Positions 1 through 8,481 of a stretch of 42,764 bases of DNA are shown here, piece after piece. A program made the translations under genes and the position numbers. The notes under the pieces were generated by a model. That model made no database searches. It saw nothing but the letters and a program-made list of their open reading frames with translations, and was not told the origin of the DNA. Source of the stretch: an uncultured Succinivibrionaceae bacterium (GTDB taxonomy: Bacteria > Pseudomonadota > Gammaproteobacteria > Enterobacterales > Succinivibrionaceae); the NCBI GenBank assembly GCA_949286015.1, contig CASEBB010000006.1, positions 1-42,764 of the forward strand. Direction: 5' to 3'. The first letter of the stretch is position 1. Each line of letters opens with the position of its first letter.

Positions 1-1104
1 TTGTCGTGTAAAGTTCGCGTTATATGTGCAGCGGACACTCTTGGCCTGCTTATCCCCACTCTTACGAGTGGGGTATGCGCAGGCCCCCATCAGATCAATG
101 GTGATATGGTGCACGCGATCGCACACGCCCTTACAGCCCGAATCGTTATCAATCCACGTCACCGCCACGCCTGCCTTATGTAAGACGTCCAAGACGCCCT
201 CACGGTTCTCGGCCTTTTTCTCCGAGTACTGCGCCCGCGTCAGGTCAGAGAACATGCACGGCAGCGAGTACGCGGTGTAAGTGCCACAGGAAGCGACATC
301 GGCAAAGTTAATCATGCCCTTTTGGTCGGTGTACTGGTTCGTAGGACGGTGATAGCCCAGCGCCGAGTAGTTTTGCATACGCGCTGTTTCACCCACTACC
401 ATTACCATCAGCTTTGGCTTGACAGTAGTCGAGGCAAGGCGTGCATCTTGGCCTAAGGCCACATAAGGCGTTGGTGCGGTGAAGTACTTATCTCCCACAT
501 AACGCCACATGGCATGGACGTAAGAGCAAGGCAAGATCTCCTTTTGCAGCGTCTGATTGTTACGGCCGATAAAGACGTATTGCTGGAAAAACGGCAGGAT
601 CAGCGCCACGCTCAGTGCTAAGGCCCCCACAACCATAACCACGCGCTCGATGATTGAGCGCAGTGGTCGTGGGTAGTAGATCTTTATGCGCCACAGCACA
701 ATGGTTGGCAGCACACCGATGACGAGAAAGGAGATAACCGAGCTTACTGATAAGTAGGAGGTGGCTTCGGCGACATTGGTCTGCGCAAAGTTATTGAGCA
801 TGTCGCGATCGAAGATGATGCCGTAATTCCATGCACCATACGTGGCCACAGCGCAGCTTAACAAGAGGATGCTGCATGCTACCTTGAGGACGTAAGGCCA
901 TGAAAAGAGGATGGTGAAGAAGGCGGTGAGCAGGGCCCAAATCGCCAGCGGCACAGTGATGACAAAGGCGGTAGAGACATCACTGGCGGCGACCACCTGC
1001 GCAAAGTGACGCCACAAAGCCACATTGGAGACGGAGGTAAAGAAGAGACAGAGAACGACAATGACCAGCAGGAAGTGCACGCGTCGGCGTAAACGTGGCA
1101 GCAT
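1..1104 (-). CDS. eptA: Phosphoethanolamine--lipid A transferase, partial (C-terminus off window)
   Basis: Transfers phosphoethanolamine from phosphatidylethanolamine to lipid A at the periplasmic face of the inner membrane; the family gives polymyxin/cationic-peptide resistance. Reading the minus strand gives 368 codons open to the window edge. About five hydrophobic N-terminal segments (residues ~10-30, 45-70, 73-92, 118-138, 153-172) precede the sulfatase-fold domain. That domain shows VVGETAR (236-242, metal ligand Glu), SCGTYTAYSLPCMF (272-285, nucleophile Thr loop) and DNDSGCKGVCDRV (319-331), all diagnostic of EptA/MCR-type enzymes. The ATG at 1104 follows an AGGTG ribosome site; an in-frame TAG lies four codons upstream. 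The family is ~540 residues, so about one third is missing only because the window ends. Other substrates within the family (core heptose, other glycans) cannot be excluded. Confidence 0.93.
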   Translation of the reverse strand, partial: MLPRLRRRVHFLLVIVVLCLFFTSVSNVALWRHFAQVVAASDVSTAFVITVPLAIWALLTAFFTILFSWPYVLKVACSILLLSCAVATYGAWNYGIIFDRDMLNNFAQTNVAEATSYLSVSSVISFLVIGVLPTIVLWRIKIYYPRPLRSIIERVVMVVGALALSVALILPFFQQYVFIGRNNQTLQKEILPCSYVHAMWRYVGDKYFTAPTPYVALGQDARLASTTVKPKLMVMVVGETARMQNYSALGYHRPTNQYTDQKGMINFADVASCGTYTAYSLPCMFSDLTRAQYSEKKAENREGVLDVLHKAGVAVTWIDNDSGCKGVCDRVHHITIDLMGACAYPTRKSGDKQAKSVRCTYNANFTRQ

Positions 1105-1707
1105 GGACAGCACCTAAAAAGCGGGGCCAGCAATAGCAGTAGCAAGCGACACCAGCAGGCAGACAGCCATACAGACACAACTGTCCTGCGCTACGGAGCT
1201 ATCCTCAGGGCGTGACCTATCCTCTGGCAGGGATTACCAGCTAGGACAAAACGTCACGGCTTTGATTTGCTTTGCTACGCTATGGGCATGGGCGCACGGG
1301 CGGCACTGCACAGTCAGCACCAACCTGTATCTTGGGAAAAATGTGGTTGCTCAGAACCACACCTAAAACGCTAAATAGGCATACGTCGACAATATAGCCA
1401 CGCCAAGTTTATCCAAGAAAAGCTTGGAAACCAAGATAAATATCAGCTTTTTTGCAAGTGAGCCCGCTATCCCCTGCGGTATACCCTTAACCCTACCCAA
1501 GATACAGCCCCAGAGCTCCACCTGAGCGCAGCCACCAGTCCCTGCTGCAAGCTGGCTAAGCCTGTGTTTGTGGTGCCGGTCTTACCGCTGTCCCCGCTCC
1601 TCTGCCATGCCCAATCCCTTCCCGCTGCTACCAACCCAAAGTACGCCAGAGCCCCATCCATAGCCCTATCCAGAGCCACTTACTCATGGTGCTTTTTTCT
1701 CTTGCTC
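1105..1707. other. Gene-less spacer between divergent eptA and LRAT-like gene
   Basis: About 600 bases without a credible gene. It should carry the eptA promoter on the minus strand, but I see no convincing -35/-10 pair. Around 1410-1450 a small hairpin (CCAAG/CTTGG) precedes a T run and may be a weak terminator. The short open frames here have no RBS or recognisable product. Confidence 0.6.
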
Positions 1708-1733
1708 TTGAGAGCGTACTGCTTTGCTAAAAT
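1708..1733 (+). promoter_or_regulatory. Predicted promoter of the LRAT-like gene
   Basis: An extended -10 TGCTAAAAT lies at 1725-1733 and is identical to the one upstream of def (6686-6694). A -35-like TTGAGA lies at 1708-1713, but the spacing of 14 is short, so recognition may rely on the extended -10. The resulting leader of ~80 nt argues that translation starts at 1820, not at the upstream in-frame ATG at 1724. Confidence 0.45.
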
Positions 1734-1819
1734 GGCTGCATAGCCTTTTGGCAGTAAAGCCCTTTGGCTGCAAAGCCCTTGCTGGCGTCTACGTTTCTGC
1801 ACTTATGAGGCACCACGCC

Positions 1820-2674
1820 ATGAGCAATTCGACCCTTTTACCACCAGACGCAGACCACAACGCGCTCGCGCGTATTGCAGCAGCAGCTGTACCTACCGTC
1901 CAAGCAACAGATAACGGCTATCTGGAGCTTACCGAAGGCCTCCATGTCGCGGCGTCGCGCCCTTTTTACCAGCACCATGGCATTTATGTGGGTGAGGGCA
2001 AAGTAATCGCCTACTTGCGCGAAACTGGTGTCACTGTCTGCACATGGGACGAGTTTGCTGACGGCAGTGAAGTGGTGGCGGTGATCCACTCCGAGGAAGA
2101 GTGCTTTAGCCCTGAGGAAGTAGTAAAGCGCGCCTATAGCCGTGTGGGTGAGAGCAACTACAAGATCCTCACTGGCAACTGTGAGCACTTTGCTAACTGG
2201 TGTGTCACCGGCCATGAGTACAGCAAGCAGGTGCAATTACTCTCGTTAGGGGCAGCGGCGGTAGTCGGTGGCAAGATCATTACTGACCTGATTAAGAACC
2301 GCCCTGCTAATGCTGGCCTCACTGCTGTAGCTGCTACTGCCGCTGTAGCCATTCTCACCAATGACAAGGTGCAAGACACCATTGCCGAGGTAGCTGATCA
2401 CGTCATTGAGGGACTAAAGCCCGTCTACACCAGCGCTAAAGACAGCCTTAACACCGCTACCGAGGTGATTAAGGATAAGGTGGGCAGTGCTACTGACACC
2501 GTTGTTAACACCACCTCGCAGCTGGTACCGAGTGAAGAGGACTTATCGGCCTTATTTACGCAGATGAAGCACAAGACCCAAGAGAGTGCAGAGCAAGCCA
2601 AAGACAACCTGTCGCACTTAGCGCAGAATGTGAGTGACACCCTAAGCTCGATCAAGGGCGCATTTAAGTTGTAA
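1820..2674 (+). CDS. LRAT-like (NlpC/P60 superfamily) protein with hydrophobic and amphipathic C-terminal tail
   Basis: Residues ~30-130 resemble the lecithin:retinol acyltransferase (LRAT)/HRASLS thiol acyltransferase fold: YQHHGIYVGEGKVIAY carries the first catalytic His, and NCEHFANWC the nucleophilic Cys. The second catalytic His, expected 12 residues after the first, is Ala here, so activity may be altered. Residues ~140-190 contain two Ala/Val/Ile-rich hydrophobic stretches. The last ~90 residues are Lys/Asp/Thr/Ser-rich with heptad-like amphipathic periodicity, resembling LEA or apolipoprotein-type membrane-surface helices. The start at 1820 (284 residues) has TGAGG 9 bases upstream; an ATG at 1724 would overlap the promoter. 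No signal peptide is evident. Family members act on phospholipids; the substrate here is unknown. The neighbours are not obviously related and the gene stands alone. Confidence 0.75.
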   Translation: MSNSTLLPPDADHNALARIAAAAVPTVQATDNGYLELTEGLHVAASRPFYQHHGIYVGEGKVIAYLRETGVTVCTWDEFADGSEVVAVIHSEEECFSPEEVVKRAYSRVGESNYKILTGNCEHFANWCVTGHEYSKQVQLLSLGAAAVVGGKIITDLIKNRPANAGLTAVAATAAVAILTNDKVQDTIAEVADHVIEGLKPVYTSAKDSLNTATEVIKDKVGSATDTVVNTTSQLVPSEEDLSALFTQMKHKTQESAEQAKDNLSHLAQNVSDTLSSIKGAFKL

Positions 2675-2729
2675 GCGCAGCTGCTAACCAGCTGCTGCAG
2701 GTCATGCCGTCTTGCTGACGCGGCGGCCT

Positions 2730-3549
2730 TTAGGCACGCAGAGTCGCCACCCGTGCATCAATCTGCTCTTGCGTTAGCGCTCCAGTGATAGCTTCTTGCT
2801 CCTTTGCCCACTTGCCCAGTGCGAGCAATACCTCACGGCTAGGGTATTTGAGCAGCTTGAGGTCAGTGGCATTCACCTGCGTATGCCCGCTAAAGCTGCG
2901 AAAGTACACATCCACCGCCGTAGAGTTGAGAAACACCATAAGGCCCCGTGCCAGACGGACGGTAATACGGGCCATTACAGAAGCTACGGGGAATGATCGC
3001 TACAATCTGTCCACCCTGCATGGTCTCCCCCACAGCCAACGCCACAAAGGCCGAGTACAGATTCACGGTCTCAATTCCTACCGAGCGTAAAGCCAGCCGC
3101 TGTGCTGACTTGCTGTGAATCTTTTTGTAGGGAGGATTGAGGATTACATGGGTATAGCCGCGATCATGCAGGCCATTGGCTGTAGCCAGCTCGATGTAAT
3201 CACCAGCGATAATGTGTGATGTTACATGGGGATAGGCCGCTAAGTGACGCTGCAAGTGCTCACGGAGCTTATCATCAAGCTCGTAGGCTGTAACCTCGAC
3301 GGACTCAAAGTCAAAGCCCAAGCCTCCCGCTGCCCAGCGATCAAGCAAAGCACAGGATAAAGAGCCTACACCGGCACCAGCATCGAGCAGACGACAGGTC
3401 TGCACAGCACTTGGCGGAAACATGGAAGCCATGAAGCGGGCGACAGTGGCAGGCGTCAGAAACTGCCCGAAGTCAGCTTTGTGCTCTGGTGTAGTTGCAT
3501 GTGAGAGCTGACGGCGCACGCTATCGGCGATGTCTAATTGCTGGAACAT
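2730..3549 (-). pseudogene. Eco57I-type adenine-specific DNA methyltransferase, internally deleted and frameshifted
   Basis: The 5' frame (3549 down to ~2960) encodes the start of a class I SAM-dependent N6-adenine methyltransferase: SAM motif LLDAGAGVGSLSCAL and catalytic motif NPPYKKI, then IIPRSFCNGPYYRP. Just after this the frame shifts. The frame ending at 2730 continues with LARGLMVFLNSTAVDVYF and GHTQVNATDLKLLKYPSRE, which is the C-terminal part of the same family. Intact relatives run ~500 residues or more. Here ~198 N-terminal and ~75 C-terminal residues remain, so a middle part of roughly 200-250 codons was removed at about 2952-2962 (+ strand). No partner endonuclease is present. 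Relatives often sit beside BsuBI/PstI-type nucleases, so this is probably a dead remnant of an R-M locus. Confidence 0.85.
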
Positions 3550-3948
3550 GGGGAGGCCTCTTACTGCGGCGTCACGCCGTTTCAGTGCAGGTGATCACTA
3601 CCACAGTATTACCCTCTGGCAGTTAATGGCAACAGAGTTTGCCCTCATATCTTAAGGCACAGCCGGTACCACACACCAACCGCTATACACCTACTGGCTC
3701 TCCACCTCATAGGTGATTCCCCCTATGGTACAGCTAACGGCTACAGGGCTAAAGGGTAAGGCAGCGCACGCAATCAGGGGCAAAGGGAGGTTTTGCATTC
3801 AGCATCACGCCCCATAAGAGGAAACGGCACACACGGAGAAGAATGAGTGCAACACCATCTGCATCCCCCATTCTGAGTGCAATTCATTGCACTCAAAGCA
3901 AAGGCGCCAGCGGCACAGTTCTGACTCTCTGCTACCGCTTCCTACGCC
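3550..3948. other. Gene-less spacer with palindromic sites
   Basis: Four hundred bases between the methyltransferase remnant and the 3' end of the yrdD-like gene. No gene is supported. The notable content is the TGAGTGCAAT palindrome and extra half-site listed separately. Confidence 0.6.
3844..3895. promoter_or_regulatory. Operator-like palindrome TGAGTGCAAT-TC-ATTGCACTCA plus a third half-site
   Basis: A perfect 10-bp inverted repeat with a 2-base centre lies at 3874-3895. A third copy of the half-site (TGAGTGCAAC) lies at 3844-3853, 30 bases upstream, about three helical turns. There is no T run, so a terminator is unlikely. It could be a regulator site left from the decayed methyltransferase locus or a site for an unlinked factor. 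Confidence 0.45.
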
Positions 3949-5919
3949 TTAGTGCTGCGCACTCTCTGGCTTTAGCAGCTCCTGCTTCCGGCGCTTGCGG
4001 CTGGCACAGAGGCTATTGCCACAGACCAGCGCCATTCCTGCTTTTACCTTTTTCTGAAAGCGCACAGGGAAGCCACACTCAGGGCAAGGGCTTAACACCG
4101 GCTTTCCTGGCAGCACAAAGTTACAGTGTGGGAAGCTATTGCAGCCATAAAAGGTACGCCCCGAACGCGCACGGCGAGCCTCTAACTGGCCCTTATGGCA
4201 CAGTGGACACGCAATGGGCTGCTCTTGAGGTGCCATATCCTTATGGATATAGGTGCAATCTGGGTAGTTGGAGCAGCCAATAAAGATACCGTAGCGGCCC
4301 TTTTTCACAGCCAGAGGCTGACCACACTGCGGGCAGGTGGTACTTAAAAGCTTGAGCACATCCACAGCGTGGCTACGTGCCACAAAGATGCGCAGCTTAC
4401 AGCGTGGGAAGCAGGAGCAGCCTAAGAAGTCAGCATGCTCACTATGGCGTAAGACCAGCGTACCCTCACCACAGGCAGGGCACTTATCGCCCTCTTTAAG
4501 CTGCATCTGGCTGTAGGCATTCATGTCCTCAGCACTAATCTCGGGAGCAGAGATAGCGGCGTCAGGTGCAGCGCCCGCCCCTTGCTCAGCGGCTGCAGCT
4601 TCCTCTTCAGCGGCAAAGGCCTCGGCTAAAGCAGTGGCCGCAGCCTGTGCAGCGCTGCTATCAGCGGTGCTGTGGATAGCAGTAGAGACACTGCTCTCTA
4701 GGAGCTCAGCAGCACTCTGCGTAGTGGTGACAGAGGTAGCTGCGCTTTGCGCCTCTCTTTTAGCTCTAATGGCAGTAGCGACCTCATGCTGCTCGTCATC
4801 ACTCATTGCGATCACAGTAGCGTGCTCAGCGGCAAAGCACAGGGGGAGTTCTGAGACCTCTTCTTGGAGTTGAGCGAGAATCTGCTCTACGGGGGTAAGT
4901 GGAACGTTACTACTGACGCTGGCAGCAGCAGTGCTGTCTTTGACTGCTGCGATGTGCACATCGCTCCCCACGGAAGTACCCTTTGTGGCAGAAACAGCTG
5001 CAGCAGTGGTGTTGTCTGCATCTTGCGAGGCTGAAGCACCAACATCAGCAGCGGCGACATTAGCTGAGGCAGTAGCAGTCTGGCTATGCGCGGGTGTGGT
5101 GCTGCTTTGCAGTGGCTGGGAAACACTATCCGTAGTAGTAGTAGTAGTAGTAGTCAGCTCACTGGTACTACTCTCAGTTCCAGTGCTACCAGTGCTGGAG
5201 CTGCTTGCACTTGAGGTGACGCCACTCTCAGTAAGCGCTGTTGCACTGCTCTCCGCTACTGGCTTGCTCTCCATAGCAGTACCAGTAGCAGTGCCCTCTC
5301 CCCCAGTGGTATCCAGCTTAGCAGTAGTAGTAGTAGTAGTAGTAATGCTCTGCTGCGCACGGCGCCGACGCGGCTGACGCTTCTTTACGGGCTTTGCCTC
5401 CGCTGCTTTGGCAGCGTCTTGCTCTGCCATAGCCTCCAGTGATTGCCATACGATCTCGTGACCATCGGCAGTACGCCATGATGATAGCTGTGACTCAGGA
5501 TAAGTAGCAGAGACGTGGTCAGCACTTACTGCCGCCGAGGCTGCAGTCGTGGCGTCAGCTGGTGCTGTGGCAGTGCTCTCGCTAGTGGTGGCAGGAGCAG
5601 CGACGTCAGCAGCAACCGCTGGAGAAGCTGCAACGGTCTCCATGGTAGTCGACAGCTGTAAGGACGCGGTAGAGAGCTCCGCTGCCTCGGCTGTAGCATC
5701 GCTTGCTTCTTCCTGCTGTAAGGCAGCAATAGCCGCTTGTAAGGAGTTACGCTCATGGCCGCTGTTGTTACTTACAGAGTGCAGGGCGTCTGTTGCGTCA
5801 GTGGTAGTAGTAGTAGTAGTGTCAGCACTCGTTACGACCTGTGCAGATATGTTCTCACCACCTACCTCTGCTGCACTGCTGGTCTCGCTGCTTACGCTTG
5901 AGCTGTTATTGCTGTTCAT
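3949..5919 (-). CDS. yrdD: YrdD-like topoisomerase-type zinc-ribbon protein with long low-complexity N-terminus
   Basis: The C-terminal ~180 residues hold four Cys4 zinc ribbons of the topoisomerase I C-terminal type: CPACG...C..C (~480-507), CPQCG...CSNYPDC (~529-555), CPLCH...CNSFPHC (~571-599) and CPECG...CGNSLC (~612-638). This matches E. coli YrdD (~180 residues), a stand-alone presumed nucleic-acid-binding protein encoded near smg-dprA-def-fmt; the position beside def here supports orthology. The first ~475 residues are an unrelated Thr/Ser/Ala-rich extension with three Thr runs of 7-8, an RRRR patch (~185) and an Ala/Glu-rich stretch (~430-450). No catalytic topoisomerase domain is present. 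ATG 5919 has AGGGAG 11 bases upstream; a GTG at 5931 is too close to it. The frame is uninterrupted over 656 codons. Confidence 0.82.
   Translation of the reverse strand: MNSNNSSSVSSETSSAAEVGGENISAQVVTSADTTTTTTTDATDALHSVSNNSGHERNSLQAAIAALQQEEASDATAEAAELSTASLQLSTTMETVAASPAVAADVAAPATTSESTATAPADATTAASAAVSADHVSATYPESQLSSWRTADGHEIVWQSLEAMAEQDAAKAAEAKPVKKRQPRRRRAQQSITTTTTTTAKLDTTGGEGTATGTAMESKPVAESSATALTESGVTSSASSSSTGSTGTESSTSELTTTTTTTTDSVSQPLQSSTTPAHSQTATASANVAAADVGASASQDADNTTAAAVSATKGTSVGSDVHIAAVKDSTAAASVSSNVPLTPVEQILAQLQEEVSELPLCFAAEHATVIAMSDDEQHEVATAIRAKREAQSAATSVTTTQSAAELLESSVSTAIHSTADSSAAQAAATALAEAFAAEEEAAAAEQGAGAAPDAAISAPEISAEDMNAYSQMQLKEGDKCPACGEGTLVLRHSEHADFLGCSCFPRCKLRIFVARSHAVDVLKLLSTTCPQCGQPLAVKKGRYGIFIGCSNYPDCTYIHKDMAPQEQPIACPLCHKGQLEARRARSGRTFYGCNSFPHCNFVLPGKPVLSPCPECGFPVRFQKKVKAGMALVCGNSLCASRKRRKQELLKPESAQH
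5132..5820. repeat. Three (ACT)n microsatellites inside the yrdD-like gene
   Basis: On the minus strand, pure ACT runs occur at about 5132-5154, 5323-5344 and 5804-5820, encoding Thr tracts of 8, 7 and 7 residues. Triplet repeats can change length by slippage without breaking the frame, so the Thr tracts are expected to vary between strains. Confidence 0.85.
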
Positions 5920-6685
5920 GGCTGGCACCACTCCCTACACACTCACCAGCACACAATCTCAAGAGCATCATGCCCTCTCTCCTGCGTCACTGGGGGGCTC
6001 TAAGATACGCCATAGCACCGCCAAGGTCAAAACAAACTACTTTATGCGCAGAAGGCGAGATAAAGCTCCATAGACGTGATCAACACGGCATAGGCGGCAG
6101 GTAAGGACGAGCAGCAAAGGAACTACACCGAGCCTTTACCAGCGCGGTCTTTAGACACTCCTATGGGTTTGGTTGCTGCCCAAAAGCTTCGCGAGCGTTT
6201 TCCCTTGTTCCTACAGAGTTGCTATGAGCTTGCAAGCATGCACACCGCATCAGGATGAATCGCTGGGTTCAGAGTTATTGCCACCTCTTGGCAATAACGC
6301 CGCTAAACAGCAGCAAGCGTCGCTACCGCGACGTATCTCTAAGGAAGGATGTTTACTGGCAAGTAGATTTGCTAACACATGGGAAAACGCCCTCAAAGCA
6401 GCAGCGCCACTGCACTCAAACACACGAGCCCATGTGATGGCGTGTGGCGTAACCAACCTTGGGGTAAGGATTGGTGCTCTATCCATCAAACTCTGAGCAA
6501 AGGCAAAACTTCATGGGGCGGGCGCTGCTAACGCTCACTGCTTCGCTCCTCTCAAGATCAACCATGCATCCCCATCACAACTGCCCCTACGCCCTGCCTA
6601 CGCTTGCTCTGTCCTGCCCTGACGCCCCTTACCACTAACTCCTGTTTTTTGGCCTGTTTGCCCTCTTAGTGAGCAGTAGCATACA
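5920..6685. other. Gene-less spacer between yrdD-like gene and def
   Basis: About 770 bases with no supported gene. In E. coli this interval carries smg and dprA; neither is recognisable here. A perfect 10-bp inverted repeat (GTTATTGCCA, 5-base loop) lies at 6274-6298 without a T run. The other open frames are short, lack an RBS and resemble nothing known. Confidence 0.6.
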
Positions 6686-6694
6686 TGCTAAAAT
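6686..6694 (+). promoter_or_regulatory. Extended -10 promoter element of def
   Basis: TGCTAAAAT lies 45 bases before the def start. There is no good -35 at 17 bases (TTAGTG is weak), consistent with an extended -10 promoter. The same nonamer precedes the LRAT-like gene. Confidence 0.5.
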
Positions 6695-6739
6695 GAGGGA
6701 TTCAATTCCCTTTGTCTTTTTTGGAGGCTAGCTGTTTAC

Positions 6740-7279
6740 ATGGCCACGTATGAGGTTCTGGTTTTCCCTGATGACCGCTTAAGAAAGCACGCTAAGGACG
6801 TCACGGTCTTTGATGACGAGTTAAAGCAACTCGCCGCCGACATGTTCGAGACCATGTACCAGCACGAAGGTGTGGGTCTGGCCGCACCACAAATCGGTAT
6901 CAGCAAGCGCTTAGTGGTCATCGACCCACAAAGACAAGATGAGCAAGGCAATGTCATCCACGACCAATTAGTGCTCGTCAACCCAGAAATTTTCGCCAAG
7001 CAAGGTGAGGAGACCGCTCAAGAAGGCTGCCTCTCGGTGCCAAGCTACTACGAGAACGTCACCCGTGCCAGCGAAATTGATGTGCGCTACCAAGATCTCG
7101 ACGGTCGCGTCATTGAGATGCACGCCGATGGCTTCTTAGCTATCTGCATCCAGCACGAGGTCGACCACTTATTTGGCCACCTCTTCCTTGACCACCTCTC
7201 TTCCATGAAGCGCCAGCGTATCGAGAAAAAGATCGCGCAAAAGCAACGTGACGCTAAGCACCAGCAAAACCACAAGTAA
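6740..7279 (+). CDS. def: Peptide deformylase
   Basis: Removes the N-terminal formyl group from nascent polypeptides at the ribosome. All three family motifs are present: GVGLAAPQIG (44-53), EGCLSVP (95-101, Cys97 metal ligand) and QHEVDH (138-143, His139/His143 ligands, Glu140 catalytic). The 179 residues are close to the E. coli enzyme (169), with a slightly longer basic C-terminal tail. GGAGG lies ~12 bases before the ATG. It is followed 221 bases later by fmt, the enzyme that adds the formyl group, in the classical def-fmt-rsmB order. Confidence 0.97.
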   Translation: MATYEVLVFPDDRLRKHAKDVTVFDDELKQLAADMFETMYQHEGVGLAAPQIGISKRLVVIDPQRQDEQGNVIHDQLVLVNPEIFAKQGEETAQEGCLSVPSYYENVTRASEIDVRYQDLDGRVIEMHADGFLAICIQHEVDHLFGHLFLDHLSSMKRQRIEKKIAQKQRDAKHQQNHK

Positions 7280-7500
7280 GAGCACGCTAAGCTCTACTCT
7301 GTAGGCCACACTACGCCCCTATCACCATTCCACACGAGCCAACAAGCGCAACAAGCGCCAAAAGCTGTCTCCACAGCCCTACAGCTACAGCAACAGCGCA
7401 AAGTTCACCTCTAAGACCAGCGCTGAAAGCACCTTAGATAGTAGCCTGTAGATAGCGTGATAGCGGTCATTTATCCCCAGCTGGGGATCGAGGAGCACCT

Positions 7501-8481
7501 GTGTCTCAACCACGGATCATCTTTGCAGGCACCCCACAATTTGCAGCCGAGCACCTCAAAGCTCTGCTCAAAGCTGGCTTTAACATTGTGGCAGTCTACA
7601 CCCAACCAGACCGCCCAGCCGGACGCGGCCATAAGCTGACGCCAAGCCCTGTCAAAGAGCTCGCCTTAGCGCACAACCTGCCGGTCTATACTCCGCTGAA
7701 CTTTAAAGACGAAGCGGACATCCAGCAGTTTGCGGCCTTAGAGCCAGAGCTTGCCATCGTTGTAGCGTATGGTGTGATCCTGCCACAGGCTATTCTCGAT
7801 ATCCCACGCTTAGGCTGCATTAACGTGCACGCTTCACTGCTGCCAAAATGGCGCGGTGCCGCGCCTATCCAGCGTGCGCTGCTCTCCGGTGAGAGCACCA
7901 CGGGTGTGACCATTATGCAGATCGTCAAGGAGCTGGATGCCGGTGACATCCTCTGCACGCAAGAAGTCCCTATCAGCCCAAACGATACATCCGAGAGCTT
8001 ATTCCAGCTCTTAGCCTTAGCCGGTAGCGCGACCTTAGTGCAGCACTTACCAGACATCTTAGAGCAGCGCGTGACGCCACAGCCACAAAACCCAGCTGAG
8101 GTCACTTACGCGGCAAAACTCACTAAAGAAGAGTGCCCACTCAACTTTAACCACAGTGCAGTGGCTCTTGATTTACAGGTACGTGGTCTCTACCCATGGC
8201 CAGTGGCCACAGCTACTTTAGGTGAGGTCACCTATAAGATCTTTGCGGCCCGTGCGCTCTCCCCAGCGGAATGTGATGCGCTCTGGGCACAAACCCCCGC
8301 AGCGGCTGGCGCTGAGCCAGGTGCTATTGTCGGCACCACGGAAGAGGGCATCTTAGTGGCCTGTGGTGAAGGCGTGTTATGTATCACCACGCTGCAAGCG
8401 CCAGGTAAGGGCCGTGTAGCGGCTGCTGACTATGCCCGCTCAAAGAAAGACGTGTTTGCTCAAGGAGCTCGCTTTGCCTAA
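7501..8481 (+). CDS. fmt: Methionyl-tRNA formyltransferase
   Basis: Formylates Met-tRNAfMet with 10-formyl-THF for translation initiation. The N-terminal catalytic domain shows NVHAS (Asn108, His110), SLLPKWRGAAPIQRA (112-126, hallmark loop) and KELDAGDI with catalytic Asp146. The C-terminal tRNA-binding OB-like domain covers ~205-326. Length 326 fits the family (~315). GTG start at 7501 with GAGGAG about 7 bases upstream. The 3' end overlaps the probable rsmB start, suggesting translational coupling. Confidence 0.97.
   Translation: MSQPRIIFAGTPQFAAEHLKALLKAGFNIVAVYTQPDRPAGRGHKLTPSPVKELALAHNLPVYTPLNFKDEADIQQFAALEPELAIVVAYGVILPQAILDIPRLGCINVHASLLPKWRGAAPIQRALLSGESTTGVTIMQIVKELDAGDILCTQEVPISPNDTSESLFQLLALAGSATLVQHLPDILEQRVTPQPQNPAEVTYAAKLTKEECPLNFNHSAVALDLQVRGLYPWPVATATLGEVTYKIFAARALSPAECDALWAQTPAAAGAEPGAIVGTTEEGILVACGEGVLCITTLQAPGKGRVAAADYARSKKDVFAQGARFA

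Noticed and set aside
4523..5377. Long open frames opposite the yrdD-like gene
   Set aside because: Shadows of the Ala/Ser/Thr-rich coding strand (Ala/Val-rich when read in reverse); the zinc-ribbon frame is the real one.
6274..6298. 10-bp hairpin as a terminator or operator for def
   Set aside because: Perfect stem but no T run and ~400 bases from the def promoter; recorded only within the spacer entry.
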